Shown here: piece by piece, positions 59,184 to 64,000 of the stretch
Layout: every line of letters starts with the position of its first letter
Position numbering within the stretch: position 1 is the first letter of the stretch
Assembly (NCBI GenBank): GCA_014898415.1
Contig: RCTD01000010.1
Coordinates: 248,001-312,000 of the forward strand
DNA length: 64,000 nucleotides
Source: Stromatinia cepivora
Lineage: Eukaryota > Ascomycota > Leotiomycetes > Helotiales > Sclerotiniaceae
Direction: 5' to 3'
Program-made: the position numbers and the translations under genes
Notes under the pieces: generated by a model
The model's database searches: none
Seen by the model: only the letters and a program-made list of their open reading frames with translations
What the model was told of the DNA's origin: nothing

Positions 59184-60503
59184 TGATATGGGAGTACGAT
59201 GTATATGGAGCTGGGGGAAGGAGGGGACGGCTGGGAAAAAGGCAGGGGTGGGAGTGTTTTGGATTGTAATGGATCTACAGTCTGCGACTGGGATACGAAA
59301 TGAAGTCGACATTTATTCAGCGATGGAGTTGGGGACATAAAAAGTAATATATCTTGAGGTTTTCGATACTTGCTCAGGAGTACTGGGATCGGGGTATACC
59401 ATATATATAAATATTGGATGGAGCTTGGGAGTTGTTTTTCAGGAGTTGTGATGATATATATATAGAATGGACTAGATTAGACTAGACTTGTTCATCTAAT
59501 GTAGAAAAATATATGACGATTTTGTTCCTACATGTTTTGCTATCTTTAGCAAGTGATGGTTGAAGGAAATCTATCTATTAAATTTTTTTATAGGTAGGTA
59601 GGTAGGTGGTATTCATTATAAATTTCATCGTAAACAAATCACAGGATATTATGAAGAGTCAAATGTAACCCTTTATTTAGGTTTCTTTACATAAGAAAAT
59701 CCTTGATCAATATGGATGTGGGGTTGGGAGGGAATTATTTAGGTGAAATAAGTTTTCATTTTGTTGTTGATCATCATTCATCTTTCTCTAGATCCCATTT
59801 CATCCATTCCTCATATCCCATATACTCAAATAAATCCTGATACATACAACTAGTGCAATCTGGATCGCGCTGTATGGTGGAAGTCGTATGGTCGAAGTCG
59901 TGGTGGAAGTCGTGTGTTGGTACGGGAAAATAGGAAATAGGGTAATAAGTATCCTGATATCAGAAACACAGACTAAGAGTATGGAAGGTATGGAAGCGAT
60001 GCGGAAGGTTCGATATGTATTGCCAAAACACCTTTTCGGAATATTTTCATGAGAAATCGATGATAATTCGCTTTTGTATAGTGTGTAGTGGGCAGAATTT
60101 TCGTTTAAGAGCTTGCTGTGAAGAAATATGACTAGCTAGGCTCTTGAGCGGCGAGTATGTGTGATCCAATTCATAACGAATATCCAGATTCCAACCACCA
60201 AACTGCCCTTTTTTCTTCCGGGGAGAGGATAGGAGAACGGTGAAAAAAAAAAACAAATATATGTAGATTTCCTTTCTAGTGAGTGTATCGTGGTATCAAA
60301 AGCTATTGCCATCCGCTCTTTTTTAAAGGGTGTATAACCACATACCAAATACACCAAATAAAACCAAATTAAAACCAACTCCTGGTATCATGAAAATCGA
60401 CCGAGAATTCGCAAAACCGCATACGAAACTCCAGATCAATGCACCAAAGAACAACAAGAACCATAATCCAGAAGAGACCGAAAAAGAGAGAAGAGAAGAA
60501 GAT
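59184..60503. other. Intergenic region between convergent genes
   Basis: 1.3 kb of facing 3' regions. Contains a TAGG tetranucleotide repeat (59591-59607), ATATAT runs and a GTCGTGGTGGAAGTCGT repeat near 59880-59920. No supported gene. Confidence 0.5.
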
Positions 60504-62606
60504 TCACACCATTCCTTCCCTCTCCAGAATCTCCAACTGCGTAAACTCCCCCCGCATCATCTCCTCTTGAGTAATCTGCCTCGCATCCTCATCGAAATCT
60601 TCTTCTGCCGCGAAGTGCTCATCAATTTGAGTATTTCCCGTAGTGATTTCTTCGGGTTTCTCAATCATATTCTGTGTCTCTGTAATATGGTCATGCTCAT
60701 GCTCATGCTCATGCTGGTTCTCATCTTCATCTTCATTTTCTTCTTCTTCAATATCATGAGCTGGGTGTGTAAGTGGACATTTGGGTCCTCCGAGTATATT
60801 CTCCACATCGTCGAATATGAACCAGCGGGCTCCGATTCCGGCGCTGCTGATTTCTTCTTGGCACCATCCGCTGTCTATGAAGCGTGGGTCGGGTTCGCCG
60901 TTTTGACCCCAGATGTATTCTTCTTCATCTTCTTCATCCTCATCTTCTTCATTGTCACTCTCTTCCTCATCATCCATTCCATCCTCATCCTCCCTCGCAC
61001 CATCCCCATCCCTCCCCCGCAACCCCATCTTCCGTACCTCCTCAATCTCAGCATCCAACTGCTCACTCCTCCACCGACTAACACTCTTCAAAACCTCCAA
61101 ATCCCTCATCAACTCCTCTACAAACTCTGGTATCTCTTCATCAGGTATCAAATCTTCTTTTCTGACCGGAGGAAGCGTAGCGCGGATTTCGTCCAGAGTA
61201 GCTGTGGTGTACCAACCTACTGGTTTCTTTTCCTGTTCTGGATTTTTTGGGACTTGGGCGTCTGTTGATTTGGCGGGTGTGGTGCATTGAGTATGTGAAG
61301 GTGAAGGTGGAGGAGAAGGAGAGGTACTTCGAGCTGGGAGTTTACCAAGTTGTTTTGCGCTTAAGTAGGGTTTTGGTGTGGATGTTGATATTGATATTGC
61401 GGGATAGGGAGGAATGGCACTGGATGCAAATGTCGATCTAGAATTAGAGGTTGATTGAGAAGTGATAGAATTAGCTCTATCAGTTCGCTTTCCCTTTTGT
61501 ACTTCACTCATTCCCTGTCCCACTTCATCTCCTCTACCACCGATCTCCACATCCTCACCAGTAACAGCATTTTTATCAAAACTACCACTACCGCCACTAG
61601 AAGGAAGATCCCTAGCATTAACACCCAATTGTCTCAACATCTCTTGTATCTCCTCAGGTGTCTTTTTAATCATTCCTGTTGGAGCACTTATTAATATCTT
61701 CTTCGCAGCGCTCGCAGAGCTTGCAGAGCCTGCAGGCGTCTCTGAAGCAGAACCCGAAGCCTTTTTGCGCAAAGAAAGTCCAGTAATATTAGAAGGACTA
61801 GCATGCGTACGCATACTAGAAAGTGCTTTTTGCATTCCCTGACGCGCAGTATTGAGGCGGAATCGATGTTTTCGCGGTATTTCAATAGGGAGGGAGATTT
61901 GTGGGGGAAGAGAGGAGGACGATTCTATGGTACCTTGCATGCTAGGTTTGATTTCCGAGGCAAATGTTACGTGTCGTAAACCACTAGGGCGAGAGGAACT
62001 GGCTATTGTAGGAGGAGGTGGGGGTGGATTTGTTGGGGCAGCTGGTAAGATTTGAGAATATCGATCTACGCGACTTATGGCTCCATCTCTATTTGGTGCA
62101 GTTTCGTGTGCTTCAGAGGTAGTAGAATCAGTAGGAGAAGATGGTAGATCGGGGGAGGTGGCAGAGCGTGGGAGGTGGGAGGGTCGCATGGTGACGCGTG
62201 GTTTGCGGCGTAGGGAAGTTGTGCATGGAGGGGCTTTTAAATAGCTAGGCAGTGCTGCAAGATTGTTAGTCAGGAACGGCGCGGCGGTATTAGTTGCCGA
62301 AAAGTGAATATCAGCGGTGCCACTGTCCAATTCACCATTGTCTAACTCAGCGTGGTTGATTTGATTGTTGTGGGCAATCGAATCAACTTTAATGCCTTGT
62401 CTCGGTTCAGGAACTGAGACGGGGATATTGTTGGCCGCTAGAGGGGACAATGGGGGTGGAGGTGGAGGTTGGGCGGGAGCTTGAGGGACCATAGGAGGAG
62501 AGGCGCGGGGAGAGAGGGTACGTGAGAAGTCTAGCGGGATGTTGGCGGTTAGAACGAGGTTATCGTTCAAGTGGAACTACTTACTTCGGGTAGTTGGATT
62601 GGACAT
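60504..62606 (-). CDS. Large disordered protein with acidic C-terminal region, function unknown
   Basis: Two exons on the minus strand, 62606-62585 and 62530-60504, give 682 residues. The 22-nt first exon (MSNPTTR) ends in a perfect GTAAGT donor, and the acceptor CTAG follows a TCTAAC branch site. The first 400 residues are Pro/Ser/Thr-rich with polyproline runs. A small conserved-looking piece is KKTPEEIQEMLRQLGVNARDL (about residues 285-305). A folded-looking segment WYTTATLDEIRATLPPVRKEDL to EELMRDLEVLKSVSRWR follows near 450-505. The C-terminal 170 residues are rich in Asp/Glu with HEHEHEHDH, and contain WGQNGEPDPRFIDSGWC. I do not recognise the family. Extending the frame upstream of the intron would need a non-ATG start, which is why the spliced model is preferred. 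Confidence 0.8.
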
Positions 62607-64000
62607 TTCCTTATGATAGTAAGTTAGTGTTCAAACTCAAGTTAAAAGACTTTGGTACTCTCGCCGGAGTATACTGAGTTGAAGATTTAAAGTATTTCAT
62701 ACAACAGAATAGAACTTCATAAATATCCTCCTTTTTCTGTGAGGAATAAAAAAGGGCAATGAATGAGAGGAAACAATAGGCTATTCTCATCGAGGAATGA
62801 TAGGTTGGAAAGGCTCAAGTATAGCAAGTATTTCTCTGCTTCTGCGAGTAGTAGGAAAGTTCAAAGCTAAGTATGAGCAATGGCAGTACTCTTATCGAAG
62901 TATGGTGAAGAAGAAAAGCTAAAACACAAGATACATCAATGCTAAACTTGACAAATGCCCCTTTACTTCTGCGAGTAACACAAAAGTTCATGAAACAAAA
63001 CCGGGCGGTCATTCCAGTCTCATCAGTCTCATCGAGGCCTAGTGAGTCAGAACAACTGAAGTACAAGATTGGGACGGATAAAATCTCAAAGTCATCACTC
63101 TACTTTTGCGAGGAGTGCAAGAAATCTGAAAATGAACTCAAACAATGATCCAACTCCCATCGAGATAGAGATATGGTTCACTGAGAAGCTCGAAGTACCA
63201 AGTCAAGACAAGTAGAAACCTGCAACTATCTTGCTATATCATCGAGCAGTATTCCAGACCTCAAAGTAAAAACAAGCAATAGTACTACTATCATCGAGAT
63301 AAAGTAGATTGGAAGACCAAAAAGACTCAAAGTACAAAGTAATGAGAAGTAAAATCTCACACTTATTCCTACACTCGAGCGAACAGTGCAAAAGAGAAGA
63401 GAATTAAGTAGAACAAATAGAAACAACAATCTTGAAAGACTTCGACAGGAGTTTTCTAGATACCAAGTAAAATAGGGCTAAAACTCACAATAAACCAGCC
63501 AAGCCAGCAGTAGTAGCAAAAGGCAAGAAACAAGCACAAAAAACAAAGAGTAAGAATCCCCAAAGACTAGCAAAATATCAGCAAAGAGAAGGCAGATATT
63601 GGTACTATAGGGCTAGTAGTATCTTAGTTGTTAAATAGAGACTTTATTGTTGTTTAAAGAAGAAGAGAAAGATTCAGAGCAGGGTTGTCTTTGAAATATC
63701 TACCCCTCATTACGTAGAAGCGGCTGAGCAATTAGCTAATCAGGGCTGGAGTTGTTGAGATTGGCTGTTAGATGTATAATCCTTAATGCGGAGTGGTGAG
63801 GGGTTGTGTTGCAGAAAGTTGGGATTGAATAACTAATCTTCCAAGTCTTTGATTAGTATTATAGATAATAATTTCCACTCATTAGATTGTTGTCTATACA
63901 TAATAGTTAGAATGAAATATAACAGAGTTATTTAGTTCAAATAAGGAAACCTTCACTTTTTTTACTCTGTTTTGATATCTTCCCATCTCTCCTTCCTTAA
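62607..64000. other. Gene-poor right end with degenerate repeated text
   Basis: 1.4 kb. The first part should be the promoter of the preceding gene. From about 62780 to 63440, blocks containing TCATCGAG or TATCGA(A/G), CTTCTGCGAGTA and CTCAAAGTA recur every 60-120 bp, like a degenerate tandem repeat. No supported gene; ORFs at 62939-63148 and 63226-63429 (minus) fall inside this repeat-like text. Confidence 0.4.

Noticed and set aside
60330..61290. Plus-strand ORFs of 312 and 125 codons
   Set aside because: Antisense to the acidic region of the disordered protein; rich in Leu/Met/Ser from complement of GAA/GAT codons.
1..64000. tRNA, rRNA, CRISPR or bacterial mobile elements
   Set aside because: No cloverleaf, rRNA-like block or regularly spaced direct-repeat array was recognised by eye; a covariance-model scan would be decisive for tRNAs.

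Overview
The window looks like nuclear DNA of a filamentous ascomycete. Genes carry short spliceosomal introns (about 50-130 nt) with GTRNGT donors, CTAAC/TACTAAC branch sites and YAG acceptors. The protein set is fungal: Ede1 and Sla1 endocytic coat proteins, alpha-tubulin, RFC3, a WWM1-type WW protein and a PAF-acetylhydrolase. Two old elements carry transition-only decay of the kind made by repeat-induced point mutation (RIP). A leotiomycete such as Botrytis or Sclerotinia is my best guess from protein feel; that is inference, not shown by the sequence.

Left arm (1-25.7 kb), gene-dense: the 3' end of an acidic protein gene; EDE1 (-); alpha-tubulin (-); a PGA1-like ER membrane protein (+); a WW-domain protein (-) divergent from an omega-type glutathione transferase (+); SLA1 (-); an anion:cation-symporter-type MFS transporter (-); a gene-poor stretch with a probable decayed gene; and RFC3 (-). 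EDE1 and SLA1, an early and a mid coat protein of the same actin-linked endocytic pathway, lie about 8 kb apart. I worked out exon structures from splice signals and frame continuity; each model closes exactly in frame.

Middle (26-47 kb), repeat compartment: a gene-poor zone with a 90-bp minisatellite, a lone intronless 325-codon ORF, then nested transposons. An old Copia-type LTR element (31343-43953, 166-bp LTRs, target duplication AGTTG) is RIP-decayed. A young Ty3/Gypsy chromovirus (35983-43035, LTRs that read identical, target duplication TTAAT) sits inside it with intact gag and pol. The Gypsy element has a candidate -1 frameshift signal between gag and pol and a primer site complementary to its own LTR, which predicts Tf1-like self-priming. 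A 72-bp unmutated insertion with its own target duplication also sits in the Copia body. Next to the nest is a 1.85-kb TA-flanked inverted-repeat DNA transposon, also AT-eroded, and then a probable solo LTR.

Right arm (47-64 kb): PAF-acetylhydrolase-like lipase (-); a possibly broken three-segment gene (+); a manganese-type cation diffusion facilitator (+); a methyltransferase-fold protein (+); a multi-pass membrane protein (+); a disordered acidic protein (-); and a repeat-like terminal stretch without a convincing gene. No tRNA, rRNA, CRISPR array or bacterial-type feature was seen.
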